DNA of 64,000 nt from Pararhizobium sp. YC-54 (GTDB lineage: Bacteria; Pseudomonadota; Alphaproteobacteria; Rhizobiales; Rhizobiaceae): the NCBI RefSeq assembly GCF_025847205.1, contig NZ_JAOYTH010000004.1:273337-337336 (forward strand), in the 5' to 3' direction. Positions 24,296-34,497 of the stretch are shown piece after piece. Each line of letters begins with the position of its first letter. Positions within the stretch are counted from its first letter, which is position 1. The notes under the pieces were generated by a model. It was given only the letters and a program-made list of their open reading frames with translations, did no database searches and was not told the DNA's origin. The position numbers were made by a program, and so were the translations under genes.

Positions 24296-25965
24296 TTGCC
24301 CCAGATTTTCCAGAACGGCCGCTTCTTCGGCTGCTGTTCGGCAACGACCTGCTCGGCCACTGGTGCGGCCTCGGTCGTAGCCGCAGCTTGCGCCGCTGCT
24401 TCAGTCGGCTTCTTTGCCGTTTCGGTGGCGGCGGGCTTGGCAGTATCCGCGACCGGTTTTTGATCGGCAGGCTGCTGAACTGCGGTGTCGGTTGGCGTTA
24501 CGGCCGCAGGCTGATATTTCCGGGCATCATCGCCGCCCTTGGCAAATAGGCTGCCCCAGAACCCCTTCCTGGCAGGCGTCTGATTGGCAACTTGCTGAGC
24601 CACGGGTGCAGCCTCGGTCGCGGCGGCTACCTGTCTCGCCGCCTCGACCGGTTTCTGTATCGTTTCAGCGACAGTCGCCGGGGCCGTGGCGACCGCTGCC
24701 GGTTGTTGAACGGTATCAACAGGCGCTACGGCAGCCGGCTCCAGCTGTTGCGCATCAGCGCCGCCTTTGGAAAACAGGCCTCCCCAGAAACCCTTCCTGG
24801 CTGTCGCCTGTTCGACCGAGACGGTTTCAACCGGGCGCGGCAATGGATTTTCCACCGGCACCGGGACTTGTGCGCCGTTACGGGTGGATTTTTCGAGTTC
24901 GGCCTTCTGGATCTCGATCGCCTTCTTGGCTTCTTCCAGTTCGGCGCGGCGGGCTTCCTGCTTTTCGAGGTCGGCGACCTTCATCAGCTTGCCGGCGTCG
25001 AGCGAAGTGCCGGTCGGCGCGTAAGCCAGTTCCTTGCCGACGCGCTGCTTGGCAACGATCGCCTTGCGCTCGGCTTCGGTCGGCTCGTACCAGACCAGGC
25101 CGTCGAGCTTCTTCGTCGCCTTGGCATAGTCTTCGTTGTATTTTTTGTTATAGCTGGCGAGTGCGCCCTGCATCACCGCCGGTGTCGACATGGCCGGGCA
25201 TTGGCCGGTCGGCGAGAACGTGCCGTCCGTCTGCTGGTTGAAGACGTATTTCTTCTCGCAGATGTTCACTTCCGGCGGGCGCTTGGTGATCTCGAACTGG
25301 TCGTAGCCGGGCTTCAGCATGTTCCAGAAGTCGATGTTCGGGCTGTTGCGGTGCCGCGCCATGTTTTCCGCGGTCATGCGGAAGGGCAGGGCCTGCAGCT
25401 GGATCGCCTGCTGGCCGCCCTTGTAGGCGTCGCGCGACAGGGCAAAGATCTCCTGCATCTGCTCGTCGGTCATCGAATAGCAGCCGGACGACGAACAGGC
25501 GCCATGGATCATCAGATTGGTGCCGAAGCGGCCGTTGGCCTGGTCGAAGCGGTTGGGGAAGCCGGTATTGATGGCGAGATAATAGCTGGAATTCGGGTTC
25601 ATCTGGCCCGGCGAGATCGGGTAGAAACCTTCCGGCGCCTGCCGGTCGCCTTCCTTGACCTTGGGGCCGAGCTTGCCCGACCAGGCGCAGATCTTGTACT
25701 GGCGCAGCATTTCGAAGCGATTGGAGGCGTTGGCCTTCCAGACTTCGAGAACGCCTTCCTCCTTGAAAATGCGCAGCATGATCGGCGACGTCGTCGCCAT
25801 GCTCATCGCCTGCATCTTCTGGACGATCTTGCCGGAGAGCTGGTAATTGACCTTGCTGGAGACTTTCTTGAGATCGACATCGACCGTATCCATCGCCTCA
25901 TTGGCGGTGCAGCTCGAAAGGAGCGCGGCGATGGCAGCGGTGGCAACAAGATGTGTCAAACGCAT
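24292..25965 (-). CDS. L,D-transpeptidase-type lipoprotein (YkuD domain) with repeat tail
   Basis: A 557-residue lipoprotein with lipobox LLSSC (C19). The YkuD catalytic motif HGACSSSGCY (154-163; nucleophile C162) marks an L,D-transpeptidase or L,D-carboxypeptidase acting on peptidoglycan stem peptides, related to YafK. After the catalytic domain comes a charged coiled segment (about 330-365) and a Pro/Ala/Glu-rich tail with two tandem 77-residue repeats, each headed by ARKGFWG-x-LF-x-KGG (389 and 466), and a last FWKIWGN at the C-terminus. ATG at 25965 was chosen; a TTG two codons earlier is possible. Confidence 0.85.
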   Translation of the reverse strand: MRLTHLVATAAIAALLSSCTANEAMDTVDVDLKKVSSKVNYQLSGKIVQKMQAMSMATTSPIMLRIFKEEGVLEVWKANASNRFEMLRQYKICAWSGKLGPKVKEGDRQAPEGFYPISPGQMNPNSSYYLAINTGFPNRFDQANGRFGTNLMIHGACSSSGCYSMTDEQMQEIFALSRDAYKGGQQAIQLQALPFRMTAENMARHRNSPNIDFWNMLKPGYDQFEITKRPPEVNICEKKYVFNQQTDGTFSPTGQCPAMSTPAVMQGALASYNKKYNEDYAKATKKLDGLVWYEPTEAERKAIVAKQRVGKELAYAPTGTSLDAGKLMKVADLEKQEARRAELEEAKKAIEIQKAELEKSTRNGAQVPVPVENPLPRPVETVSVEQATARKGFWGGLFSKGGADAQQLEPAAVAPVDTVQQPAAVATAPATVAETIQKPVEAARQVAAATEAAPVAQQVANQTPARKGFWGSLFAKGGDDARKYQPAAVTPTDTAVQQPADQKPVADTAKPAATETAKKPTEAAAQAAATTEAAPVAEQVVAEQQPKKRPFWKIWGN

Positions 25966-26168
25966 CGGCAAAGGTCCATCAAGAAAACTGTCGAACGTGG
26001 CGTTCCCATGCAGGCGGGCCGCAGGGAATCAATAAGCCCTTATACTTCACAAAATATTAACCTTACAGAACCGCCTTGCCCCAACCGTTCCAGACGCCAA
26101 GAATATGGCCAAGATAGGACCGCGCGCTCCATTTATCCCCGGAACGCGCTCGAAACCAGCAGATGTGA

Positions 26169-27122
26169 TTAAAGCTGGCGGCCGATGGCCAGGTATTTCT
26201 GGCGGCGGTCCGAGCGCAGCTGGTCGCCGGTGCGGCCGGAAAGATCCTTGAGCGCGTCTGCGATCACCGTACCGGTTTTTTCGATCACGGCGTCCGGATC
26301 GCGGTGCGCGCCGCCGACCGGTTCGCCGATGATGCCGTCGATGATACCCAGCGATTTCAGGTCTTCGGCGGTGATCTTCATGTTGGTCGCCGCTTCCTTG
26401 GCGCGGGTACTGTCGCGCCAGAGGATGGAGGCTGCACCTTCCGGCGAGATCACGCTGTAGATCGCATGTTCGAGCATGTAGACGCGGCTGCCGGTAGCAA
26501 TCGCGATCGCGCCGCCGGAACCGCCTTCGCCGATGACGACGGAGACGATCGGAACACGCATGTTGAGGCACATTTCCGTCGAGCGGGCGATGGCTTCCGC
26601 CTGGCCGCGCTCTTCGGCGCCGATGCCGGGATAGGCGCCGGCGGTGTCGATCAGGGTGATCAGCGGCAGGCCGAAACGATCGGCCATTTCCATGACGCGG
26701 ATGGCTTTGCGATAGCCTTCCGGACGGGCGCTGCCGAAATTGTGCTTGATGCGCGACTTGGTGTCATTGCCCTTTTCCTGGCCGATGACGGCGACAGGGG
26801 TGCCGCGGAAGCGCGCAAGGCCAGCCTGGATCGCCTCGTCATTGGCAAACTTGCGGTCGCCGGCCAGCGGCGTGAATTCGGTGAAGAGATTGGCGGCATA
26901 TTCCTGGAAGTGCGGACGCTGCGGATGGCGCGCGACCTGCGTCTTCTGCCAGGGGTTCAGCTTGGAATAGATTTCGGCCATCGCCTCGCGGGCGCGCACT
27001 TCAAGGCGCTCGACCTCGTCGGTCGTGTCGATGCTCTCGTCCTCGCTGGCAATCTTCTTCAGCTCGTGAATCTTGCCTTCGAGATCGGAGATTGGTTTTT
27101 CGAAATCGAGATAATTGTGCAT
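26169..27122 (-). CDS. accA: Acetyl-CoA carboxylase carboxyltransferase subunit alpha
   Basis: With AccD it transfers the carboxyl group from biotin to acetyl-CoA, the committed step of fatty-acid synthesis; cytoplasmic. The 317 residues show the family N-terminus [11 protein letters not shown], the carboxyltransferase core with [13 protein letters not shown] and [19 protein letters not shown], and the oxyanion-hole region [11 protein letters not shown]. It lies downstream of xerD on the same strand with a 79-base gap and is followed by 197 bases without a gene. Confidence 0.95.
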   Translation of the reverse strand: MHNYLDFEKPISDLEGKIHELKKIASEDESIDTTDEVERLEVRAREAMAEIYSKLNPWQKTQVARHPQRPHFQEYAANLFTEFTPLAGDRKFANDEAIQAGLARFRGTPVAVIGQEKGNDTKSRIKHNFGSARPEGYRKAIRVMEMADRFGLPLITLIDTAGAYPGIGAEERGQAEAIARSTEMCLNMRVPIVSVVIGEGGSGGAIAIATGSRVYMLEHAIYSVISPEGAASILWRDSTRAKEAATNMKITAEDLKSLGIIDGIIGEPVGGAHRDPDAVIEKTGTVIADALKDLSGRTGDQLRSDRRQKYLAIGRQL

Positions 27123-27201
27123 GTGATGCGTTTCCGATCATATTGCGCCAGTGGCCACGGGTTTGACGTTTCAGCCGTCCCGGCCAAGTGTTCTGGCGCT
27201 C

Positions 27202-28158
27202 CTAATCCTGTTTTTTCGCCTGTTTGGCAAGAGGGTGATGGTTCTGGACCAGCTGATGCAGCCGTTCTTCCAGCACATGGGTATAGATTTGTGTCGTTGA
27301 AATGTCCGAATGTCCGAGAAGTTCCTGTACGGCGCGCAGGTCCGCACCATTGGCCAGAAGGTGGCTGGCAAACGCGTGGCGCAGCACATGCGGCGAGATC
27401 GCCGCAACGCGGATGCCGGCGCGGGCGGCGAGATCCTTGAGGTCGCGGGCAAAAACCTGGCGTGGCAGATACCCGGCCTTGCCGGAGGAGGGGAACAGCC
27501 ACGGGCTTTCCGGCGGCGGGGTTTTCTGGGCGGCATTGTCGCTTGCCATCGCCGCGCCATAGGCCTGCATCGCCCGGATCGCCGAATGCGACAGCGGCAC
27601 CATACGCTCCTTGTTGCCCTTGCCGCGAACGACGAGAAAGCGGCCGTTCTGGGCCAGCACCGAGGCCGGCAGCGAAACAAGTTCGCTCACCCGCATGCCG
27701 GTGGCATAGAGCAGCTCGATCAGCGCATGCATGCGCAACCGCGCCACAGGATCGCCGCCGCCCTGGGCCGCCTCCTGTTCCGCCTGCCCGATCAGTTTTG
27801 AAACATCGTCGATGCTCAGCACCTTCGGCAGCGAGCGGCCTTTCTTCGGCGCGTCGAGAACGCCGGTCGGATCGTCCGTGCGGAGACCTTCGGCATAGAG
27901 GAACTTGTAGAACTGCCGCAGCGCCGACAACCGGCGCGCCTGCGACGATGCCTTGAAGCCCTGCTGTGCCAGATGCGAGAGATAGGCGCGCAGATCCTCC
28001 GATGCGGCCTCCGTCGGCTTGACGCCGCGTTGCTTCAAGAAGGAGTAGGCGTCCTCCAGGTCGCGCTCATAGGAGATCAGCGTGTTGTTGGCAGCCCCCC
28101 GTTCGGCGCTCATCATCTCCAGGAAGGATTCCATATGGGCGGCGGAAAGATCGATCAT
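27202..28158 (-). CDS. xerD: Tyrosine recombinase XerD
   Basis: Acts with XerC at dif to resolve chromosome dimers. The 318-residue protein has an N-terminal SAM-like core-binding domain and a catalytic domain with the full set R156, K180, H257, R260, H283 and nucleophile Y292 ([10 protein letters not shown] and [14 protein letters not shown]). The start overlaps the stop of a 49-codon membrane-protein gene (ATGA). XerC versus XerD is decided on the adjoining accA/aroK context usual in rhizobia and on sequence feel. Confidence 0.88.
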   Translation of the reverse strand: MIDLSAAHMESFLEMMSAERGAANNTLISYERDLEDAYSFLKQRGVKPTEAASEDLRAYLSHLAQQGFKASSQARRLSALRQFYKFLYAEGLRTDDPTGVLDAPKKGRSLPKVLSIDDVSKLIGQAEQEAAQGGGDPVARLRMHALIELLYATGMRVSELVSLPASVLAQNGRFLVVRGKGNKERMVPLSHSAIRAMQAYGAAMASDNAAQKTPPPESPWLFPSSGKAGYLPRQVFARDLKDLAARAGIRVAAISPHVLRHAFASHLLANGADLRAVQELLGHSDISTTQIYTHVLEERLHQLVQNHHPLAKQAKKQD

Positions 28159-28304
28159 TGCGGCTTGTTGATCCGCTCGGAGGGAATGCGGATGGTCACG
28201 TCGCGCTCCACGGGATTGACGAAGGTCACCAGCGCCACCATCGTTCCATAGATCACCCCGGCGATCAGGGCGCAGATGAACAGGAACCGGAACAGGGTGG
28301 GCAT
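28155..28304 (-). CDS. 49-residue membrane protein translationally coupled to xerD
   Basis: A short gene read from the sequence: [20 protein letters not shown] begins a hydrophobic helix spanning about residues 5-28, followed by a short basic/acidic tail ([16 protein letters not shown]). AGGAG lies 6 bases before the ATG, and its TGA overlaps the xerD start codon. I believe similar proteins precede xerD in other rhizobia, but the function is unknown. It is divergent from aroK with 157 bp between. Confidence 0.75.
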   Translation of the reverse strand: MPTLFRFLFICALIAGVIYGTMVALVTFVNPVERDVTIRIPSERINKPQ

Positions 28305-28461
28305 TTTCAACTCCTAGGGTCAGGGGTCTATATGACCATGCCTGTTTGCAAGTGCAAGAACCGTGGTATCGCACGGAATTCACGTCGCCTAGTATGCCGT
28401 GAAGTCTTGACGCTTCCGGCTGTTTTGTCGATACCGGAGCGGAACGGGAAATTGAAACTGC

Positions 28462-29040
28462 ATGAGCGACGTGATTGAACCGGTTTCCGAAGCGCTGATC
28501 GAGCGGGCGAAGGCCGCGCTCGGGCGACGAAACCTCGTCTTCGTCGGTCTGATGGGGGCCGGGAAATCGGCGATCGGCCGGATGACGGCATCGGCGCTCG
28601 GGGTACCCTTCGTCGATTCCGATCATGAGATCGAGCGTGTTTCGCGCATGACGATCAGCGAGCTGTTCGCAGCCTACGGCGAGGACGAGTTTCGCGCGCT
28701 CGAGGCCCGCGTCATCAAACGGCTGCTGAACACCGGCCCGCGCATCGTCTCCACCGGCGGCGGCGCCTTTATCAATGAGCGTACCCGCAAGCATATCAAG
28801 CGCCATGGCCTCTCCGTTTGGCTCAACGCCGAACTCGATGTCCTGTGGGAGCGCGTCAACAAGCGCGATACCCGCCCGCTGCTGAAAACCGAAAACCCGA
28901 AGCAGACGCTCGAAAACCTCATGCATGCCCGTTATCCGATCTATGCGCAGGCGGACCTGACGGTGCTGTCCCGCGATGTCAAGAAAGAGGTGATGGTGGA
29001 AGAGGTCCTTTCCGCTCTTGCCGCTCTCCCGAAGAAGTGA
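28462..29040 (+). CDS. aroK: Shikimate kinase
   Basis: Phosphorylates shikimate at C3 using ATP, the fifth step of the shikimate pathway to aromatic amino acids. The 192-residue protein carries the P-loop GLMGAGKS (29-36), the shikimate-binding [10 protein letters not shown] and the TGGGAF loop, plus the lid arginine in NKRDTRPLL. aroB begins 4 bases later, giving the conserved aroK-aroB operon with the downstream CNNM-type transporter. Confidence 0.95.
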   Translation: MSDVIEPVSEALIERAKAALGRRNLVFVGLMGAGKSAIGRMTASALGVPFVDSDHEIERVSRMTISELFAAYGEDEFRALEARVIKRLLNTGPRIVSTGGGAFINERTRKHIKRHGLSVWLNAELDVLWERVNKRDTRPLLKTENPKQTLENLMHARYPIYAQADLTVLSRDVKKEVMVEEVLSALAALPKK

Positions 29041-29044
29041 AGCC

Positions 29045-30178
29045 ATGACCACTGCCAGCCTGTCCGCCGCCCGAAAAAACGTTCGCGTCGATCTCGGCGA
29101 TCGTTCCTACGATATTCTTATCGGCCCCGGCCTGATCGCCACCGCGGCCGCCGAGATTGCCGGCCGGCTGAAGGGCCGACGCATGGCTGTCATTACCGAC
29201 GAGCATGTCGCGCCGCTCTATCTTAAGCCTTTGATGGAAAGCCTGAAGGCGAAGGGCATTGCGGCCGTATCGCTTGTTTTGCCGGCCGGCGAAAAGACCA
29301 AGAGTTTTGAACACCTGATCCCCGTCTGCGAGGCGATCCTCGGTGCCCGGATCGAGCGCAACGATGCGGTGATCGCGCTTGGCGGCGGCGTCATCGGTGA
29401 TCTCACCGGTTTTGCCGCCGGCATTGCCCGGCGCGGTTCGCGGTTCATTCAGATCCCGACTTCGCTGCTTGCGCAGGTGGACTCGTCCGTCGGCGGCAAG
29501 ACCGGCATCAACTCGCCGCACGGCAAGAACCTGATCGGCGTCTTTCACCAGCCGGATCTGGTGCTCGCCGATACCGATGTGCTCGACACGCTCAGCCCGC
29601 GCGAATTCAAGGCCGGTTATGCAGAGGTCGCCAAATACGGCCTGATCGACAAGCCGGAGTTCTTCGCCTGGCTGGAAAACAACTGGCAGGCGGTGTTTGC
29701 CGGTGGCGATGCCCGCATCGAGGCGATCGCCATCAGCTGCCAGGCCAAGGCCGACGTGGTTGCGGCTGACGAGCGCGAGAATGGCCGGCGCGCTTTGCTC
29801 AATCTCGGCCACACGTTCGGGCACGCGCTGGAAGCGGCGACGCAGTATGACGGCACGCGCCTTGTCCACGGCGAGGGCGTGGCGATCGGCATGGTGCTGG
29901 CGCATCAGTTTTCGGCGCGTATGAACCTTGCGAGCCCGGACGACGCCAAACGTGTCGAAGCGCATCTGAAGACGGTAGGCCTGCCGACCCGCATGGATGA
30001 CATTCCCGGCACCTTGCCGCCGGTGGAAAAGCTGATGGATGCGATAGCCCAGGACAAGAAGGTCAGCGGCGGCAAGCTCACCTTCATCCTGACACGCGGG
30101 ATCGGCCAGTCGTTTGTCGCCGATGACGTTCCGGGATCGGAGGTGAGCGCATTTCTCAAGGAAAAACATCCGGGATGA
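29045..30178 (+). CDS. aroB: 3-dehydroquinate synthase
   Basis: Cyclises DAHP to 3-dehydroquinate, second step of the shikimate pathway, with NAD and a divalent metal. The 377-residue enzyme has [16 protein letters not shown] (NAD binding), [19 protein letters not shown] and the metal-binding histidines of [11 protein letters not shown] and [12 protein letters not shown]. It follows aroK by 4 bases and its stop overlaps the next gene's start (ATGA). Confidence 0.95.
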   Translation: MTTASLSAARKNVRVDLGDRSYDILIGPGLIATAAAEIAGRLKGRRMAVITDEHVAPLYLKPLMESLKAKGIAAVSLVLPAGEKTKSFEHLIPVCEAILGARIERNDAVIALGGGVIGDLTGFAAGIARRGSRFIQIPTSLLAQVDSSVGGKTGINSPHGKNLIGVFHQPDLVLADTDVLDTLSPREFKAGYAEVAKYGLIDKPEFFAWLENNWQAVFAGGDARIEAIAISCQAKADVVAADERENGRRALLNLGHTFGHALEAATQYDGTRLVHGEGVAIGMVLAHQFSARMNLASPDDAKRVEAHLKTVGLPTRMDDIPGTLPPVEKLMDAIAQDKKVSGGKLTFILTRGIGQSFVADDVPGSEVSAFLKEKHPG

Positions 30179-31509
30179 GCAACGAGACTTTCACGGTTTT
30201 CCTGGCGGATTACGGTCCGGGCATCTTGATCATCGTGGCGATGATCTTGCTGTCGGCCTTCTTTTCAGGCTCGGAAACCGCGCTCACTGCTGCATCGCGT
30301 GCCCGTATGCATACGCTGGAGGGCAATGGAGACGAGCGTGCCGGGCTGGTCAATCGGCTGATCGAGCGCCGTGACAGGCTGATCGGCGTGCTGTTGATCG
30401 GCAACAACCTTGCCAACATCCTGTCTTCGTCCATCGCCACCAGTCTCTTCCTGCATTTCTTCGGTGCGTCCGGCGTGGCCTATGCGACGCTCGCCATGAC
30501 GATCATCCTGGTCATCTTTGCCGAAGTGCTGCCGAAGAGCTGGGCGATTGCATCGCCGGACCGGTTTGCGCTGGTGGTGGCGCGGGCGGTCAATATCGTT
30601 GTTCTGGTCGTCGGTCCGGTCTCCAGCCTGGTGAACTGGATTGTCCGGCGTATCCTCGGGCTGTTCGGCATCAATCTATCCTCGGAAATGCCGATGCTCA
30701 CCGCACATGAGGAGCTGCGCGGTGCCGTCGATTTCCTGCACCGCGAAGGTTCCGTCATCAAGGCCGACCGCGACCGGCTCGGCGGCGTGCTCGATCTCGG
30801 CGAGCTCGAAGTCTCCGACATCATGATCCACCGCACTTCGATGCGCGGCATCAACGCTGACGATGCGCCCGAAGTCGCCGTGCGTGCGGTTCTCGAAAGC
30901 CCTTACACTCGCATGCCGGTCTGGCGCGGATCGACCGACAACATCATCGGCGTCGTGCATGCCAAGGATCTGTTGCGGGCGCTTGCCGAACCCGATGTCG
31001 AGCCGGAAAATCTCGATATCGTCCGGATCGCACAGAAACCGTGGTTCGTGCCGGAAACCACCAATCTGAAAGAACAGCTCAACGCCTTCCTGCGCCGCAA
31101 GGGGCATTTCGCCATCGTCGTCGACGAATATGGCGAGGTGCAGGGGCTGGTGACGCTGGAAGACATTCTGGAAGAAATCGTCGGCGATATCTCCGACGAG
31201 CACGACATCGAGATCCAGGGCGTGCGCCAGGAGGCCGATGGCTCCATCGTCGTTGACGGCAGCGTGCCGATCCGCGATCTCAATCGCGCACTCGACTGGA
31301 ACCTGCCGGACGAGGAGGCAACGACAGTCGCCGGTCTGGTGATCCACGAATCCAAGACGATCCCCGAAGAGCGGCAGGCGTTCACCTTCTATGGCAAGCG
31401 CTTCATCGTGATGAAACGGGTGAAGAACCGGATCACGCGGCTCAGGATCAGGCCGGCCGACGATGCGACAATGCCTCCGCTCCCGATGAAGAGCGAAGGC
31501 ATTGAATAA
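30175..31509 (+). CDS. HlyC/CorC-family transporter (CNNM domain, CBS pair)
   Basis: A 444-residue membrane protein with an N-terminal DUF21/CNNM domain of about four transmembrane segments (FFSGSETALTAASRARM is the signature), two CBS domains in the middle and a C-terminal CorC_HlyC/transporter-associated domain. Relatives mediate magnesium or cobalt efflux. It is translationally coupled to aroB by a 4-base overlap, a conserved gene order in Rhizobiales whose metabolic reason is unclear. Confidence 0.88.
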   Translation: MSNETFTVFLADYGPGILIIVAMILLSAFFSGSETALTAASRARMHTLEGNGDERAGLVNRLIERRDRLIGVLLIGNNLANILSSSIATSLFLHFFGASGVAYATLAMTIILVIFAEVLPKSWAIASPDRFALVVARAVNIVVLVVGPVSSLVNWIVRRILGLFGINLSSEMPMLTAHEELRGAVDFLHREGSVIKADRDRLGGVLDLGELEVSDIMIHRTSMRGINADDAPEVAVRAVLESPYTRMPVWRGSTDNIIGVVHAKDLLRALAEPDVEPENLDIVRIAQKPWFVPETTNLKEQLNAFLRRKGHFAIVVDEYGEVQGLVTLEDILEEIVGDISDEHDIEIQGVRQEADGSIVVDGSVPIRDLNRALDWNLPDEEATTVAGLVIHESKTIPEERQAFTFYGKRFIVMKRVKNRITRLRIRPADDATMPPLPMKSEGIE

Positions 31510-31533
31510 CAGGCAGGCTTCGTTGGTTCAATC

Positions 31534-33120
31534 TTAGCGGCTGCCGATGATGCCGCCGAGAGCGCCGCCGAGCAGACCGCCGGCGAAAGCTGCACCTGCC
31601 GGATCCACTGCGCCACCGCCGCCCCTGTTTTCGACCGGGCCTTCCAGCGTATCGGCCTGATATTGCCGTTGGACGCGCTGTCCAGCGACCTTCTGGCGAA
31701 CAGGCTTCTGGGCCTTGCGAACGGCAATGGCGGCTTTCTGGGCTTCGTACTGGGCGCGAACCTGCGGCATCATCGGATCGGTCTGAACGACAAGGAACAT
31801 ATGCTGCTGCTGCGTCAGGTAGGTTGTCTCAACCATGCCGTTTTGCTGCTGCCATGCGCCAATTGCGGTTCTTGACCTGGCGCCAAGCGCACCATCCGCA
31901 CCGCCGGTGACATGGCCGAGCGCGCCGAGCCGCAGTTGCAGATCGATCCTGCCTTCCTTGTCGAGGTTCAGGGCGGTTTCAGTCTCCGGCGTTCCGACGC
32001 TGAGCTTGACATCATCGGGCATGGCGACGGCAGTGCGAACCTGGGAGGCCGAAGCTGTTGCCTCGCCTGCCGGGGCAACAGAGGCAACTTGCGTGGCCGC
32101 CGCGGCTTTCATCTGATCGAGATTGAGCTTGGCGAGTGTGGCAAAATTCCCGTTCGGATACTGCTGCAGGTAAAGCTCGTAGTGCGCGACGGTGTTGCGC
32201 TTGGACGCCTCTTCCCACAGTTTCTGTTCGACGGTCCAGTTGACGTCTTTCGCAGCTGTCGTGTTGGCGTCGCCTGCGGGCTTTTCTAGGTTCGGGACGA
32301 CCGCTGTTGCCTCAGCCGCAGGCTCTCCGCCGATGAAGACTTCGCGGGATAGCGAAGCATTGTGCCAGGGGTGTTGCGCCCCGCCGGTCGCTTCCGAGAC
32401 GTCGGCGCGAACCCTTGTCAGAGCGCTCTGGATTTCGAGGCCAGGCGTCGTCAGATGCCGCGCGAGTGCTGTCGTATAGGGGCTGTTGATGCCCTTGCCG
32501 TCATAGGCGACGGCGCCGGGATCGGTCGCATAGGCGATCAGCAGTCCGCCGGCGCCGGCTGTCTGGTTGTTGGCCTGCACCGGCGCCAGGCCGACCCCCA
32601 TCGAGGCGGAGCGGCTGGCCGGCATGACCTTTGCCAGCGAGCGCGCCAGCGGATTGTCGCGGCAGGCATCCAGAATGATGATGCTGACGGCCGGATCCGG
32701 CGGCAGGGCCGCAAGGAATTTTTCGGCGGGCACCGTGCGCGTCTGCAGCTGCGCCGCCTTTTCCAGCTGCGCGTCGATCGGCACGAGATAGTTACGCCCG
32801 TCGACCTGCAGGCCGTGGCCGGCATAGTAGACGACGGCAATATCTGCGTCATAGGCGATCTCGGTGAATTGATCGACCAATGCGCTCATCGCCGTCTTGT
32901 CGAGATTTTCGCCCTCGATGACGGTGAAGCCCGCCGTGCGGAAGGTCTCCGCCATCAGCTTGGCGTCGTTTTTCGGGTTCGGCAATTCGACGGCGTGCTT
33001 GTAGGCACTGTTGCCCATGACAAGCGCGACCTTCTTACCGGACGGCGTTGCTGCCGATACCTCACTGAATGATAGAAACGCAGCGCTGAACGCCGCGACA
33101 AGCCCAAGCCACCTGAGCAT
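31534..33120 (-). CDS. Secreted caspase-family (C14/orthocaspase) protein
   Basis: A 528-residue protein with a signal peptide (about 1-23) and an N-terminal caspase domain. The catalytic dyad is H102 in YYAGHG and C153 in LDACRDNP. Beyond about residue 265 come a tetratricopeptide-like helical segment (ASKRNTVAHYELYLQQYPNG), a peptidoglycan-binding-like module (GADGALGARSRTAIGAWQQQ) and a glycine-zipper end (AGGLLGGALGGIIG). This points to an envelope-located protease; substrates are unknown. It converges with the CNNM gene (24-base gap). Confidence 0.85.
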   Translation of the reverse strand: MLRWLGLVAAFSAAFLSFSEVSAATPSGKKVALVMGNSAYKHAVELPNPKNDAKLMAETFRTAGFTVIEGENLDKTAMSALVDQFTEIAYDADIAVVYYAGHGLQVDGRNYLVPIDAQLEKAAQLQTRTVPAEKFLAALPPDPAVSIIILDACRDNPLARSLAKVMPASRSASMGVGLAPVQANNQTAGAGGLLIAYATDPGAVAYDGKGINSPYTTALARHLTTPGLEIQSALTRVRADVSEATGGAQHPWHNASLSREVFIGGEPAAEATAVVPNLEKPAGDANTTAAKDVNWTVEQKLWEEASKRNTVAHYELYLQQYPNGNFATLAKLNLDQMKAAAATQVASVAPAGEATASASQVRTAVAMPDDVKLSVGTPETETALNLDKEGRIDLQLRLGALGHVTGGADGALGARSRTAIGAWQQQNGMVETTYLTQQQHMFLVVQTDPMMPQVRAQYEAQKAAIAVRKAQKPVRQKVAGQRVQRQYQADTLEGPVENRGGGGAVDPAGAAFAGGLLGGALGGIIGSR

Positions 33121-33336
33121 CGTCTTGACCCCAAAATAGAGGCTCCCCGGACAACCTTGAACCGGCTCCGCCTATGATGAAAATTTTCTGTATGTTGTAA
33201 TAAAAAACGGATCGTGCGATCCGACTATTCTCTGCTTCCCACTACAATTGTAGGTGTTAGCCACAATCCCGTCAATTCGGCAGGAGTTAAACCCTTCGGT
33301 CTACACTCTTTGCTTTAATACAAGGTATCTCTAGCC
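33121..33336. other. AT-rich intergenic region upstream of the caspase gene (216 bp)
   Basis: Contains a 6-bp stem GGATCG/CGATCC hairpin near 33210 and a perfect 12-bp palindrome CTACAATTGTAG (33242-33253), which could be an operator. No gene is supported. Confidence 0.4.
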
Positions 33337-33618
33337 TTACCAGCGGGTTGTTTCCCCGGGAACAGCTGGTTCAAGCGCCAGTGCATGCAATCCTGCGTCG
33401 ATTTCGGCTTTCAGAACATCATTGATGGCGCGGTGGCGGGCGATACGGCTCATGCCGATAAAAGCGCTGGAAACAATCCGTACCCGCATATGGGTTTCGC
33501 CGCTGCCGTCGATATCCGGATGATGGCCGGCATGCAGATGGCTTTCGTTGACAACGATCAGCCGTTCGGGCGAAAAGGCCGCGTTGAGTTTTGTTTCGAT
33601 GCGGCTTTGAAGCGACAT
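33337..33618 (-). CDS. BolA-family protein
   Basis: A 93-residue BolA-like protein with the class II KH-like fold and motif HAGHHP plus GETHMRVRIVS, the putative iron-sulfur ligand being the conserved histidine. BolA proteins pair with monothiol glutaredoxins in iron-sulfur handling and affect cell shape. It is divergent from the J-domain gene, the usual order bolA / dnaJ-like / cobS / cobT in rhizobia. Confidence 0.88.
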   Translation of the reverse strand: MSLQSRIETKLNAAFSPERLIVVNESHLHAGHHPDIDGSGETHMRVRIVSSAFIGMSRIARHRAINDVLKAEIDAGLHALALEPAVPGETTRW

Positions 33619-33778
33619 GTTTTAGCCCCGTTTGTCTGGCTTTTCCGTAAGCATCGATCTCAAACGAACGACCTGTCCGGGATTGCGTTTTGCGCGTGCA
33701 AAATGGCTTCACAAAGCCTGTAACATTCCCATTTGTCAATTCTTGTTGTGGCGCCCGCCACGCCCCATAATTAGCGCC

Positions 33779-34405
33779 ATGAAACTTGATTCAAAATACT
33801 TCGACGGGATCCGGACGCGCCGCAAGGTGAACCAGAAGCCTGAGCCGATGGCACCCAAGTGTCAGTGGGACGGGTGCGAGGAAAATGCTGTTCATCGTGC
33901 GCCGGTCGGCCGCAATGCCGAAAATGAATTTTTCATGTTCTGCTTCGAGCACGTCAAGGAATACAACAAGGGCTACAACTACTTCTCCGGCCTGTCCGAT
34001 ACCGAGATCGCCCGCTACCAGAAGGAAGCCATCACCGGCCACCGTCCGACATGGACGGTGGGGGTCAACAAGAACGCCAAGAATGCGCCGCAGCAGTCGC
34101 AGCAGCGCTCCGGTTCGGCCGGTGCGCAGGCCCGCATGCGCGATCCCTTCGGCTTCGTCGATCAGGCCCGGGCGCGGGCGCCCAGGCAAGAGCCACGGCT
34201 GCGCAAGCTGAAGACATTGGAGGCCAAGGCCTTCGAAACGCTCGGCCTGCATGCCAATGCCACGCCGGCAGACGTCAAGACGGCCTACAAAGAGCTTGTA
34301 AAAAAGCATCACCCCGATGCAAATGGCGGAGACAGGGGATCGGAAGAGCGTTTTCGCGCCGTGATCCAGGCATATCAATTGTTAAAACAGGCTGGCTTCT
34401 GCTAG
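33779..34405 (+). CDS. J-domain protein upstream of cobST
   Basis: A 208-residue protein with a C-terminal J domain (HPD at 178-180) that should stimulate a DnaK-type chaperone. The N-terminal 60 residues hold a possible zinc site C28-x4-C33...C55-x2-H58, and the middle is a Gln/Ala/Arg-rich linker. It is not DnaJ itself: no G/F or zinc-finger domain of the standard type. cobS starts 92 bases later on the same strand, so a chaperone role for the cobaltochelatase subunits is an attractive inference. Confidence 0.83.
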   Translation: MKLDSKYFDGIRTRRKVNQKPEPMAPKCQWDGCEENAVHRAPVGRNAENEFFMFCFEHVKEYNKGYNYFSGLSDTEIARYQKEAITGHRPTWTVGVNKNAKNAPQQSQQRSGSAGAQARMRDPFGFVDQARARAPRQEPRLRKLKTLEAKAFETLGLHANATPADVKTAYKELVKKHHPDANGGDRGSEERFRAVIQAYQLLKQAGFC

Positions 34406-34497
34406 GAACCCGTTTTATTACGGTCACACATTTATAAAGGCATAGACGGGACTGCCCCCGCCAAGCGAGTCAAGGGGCTTTCCGTGCTGGAGACATG

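Noticed and set aside
34406..34497. Possible cobalamin riboswitch upstream of cobS
   Set aside because: Only 92 bases, no B12-box (GCCACTG-type) sequence and no matching stem pattern.
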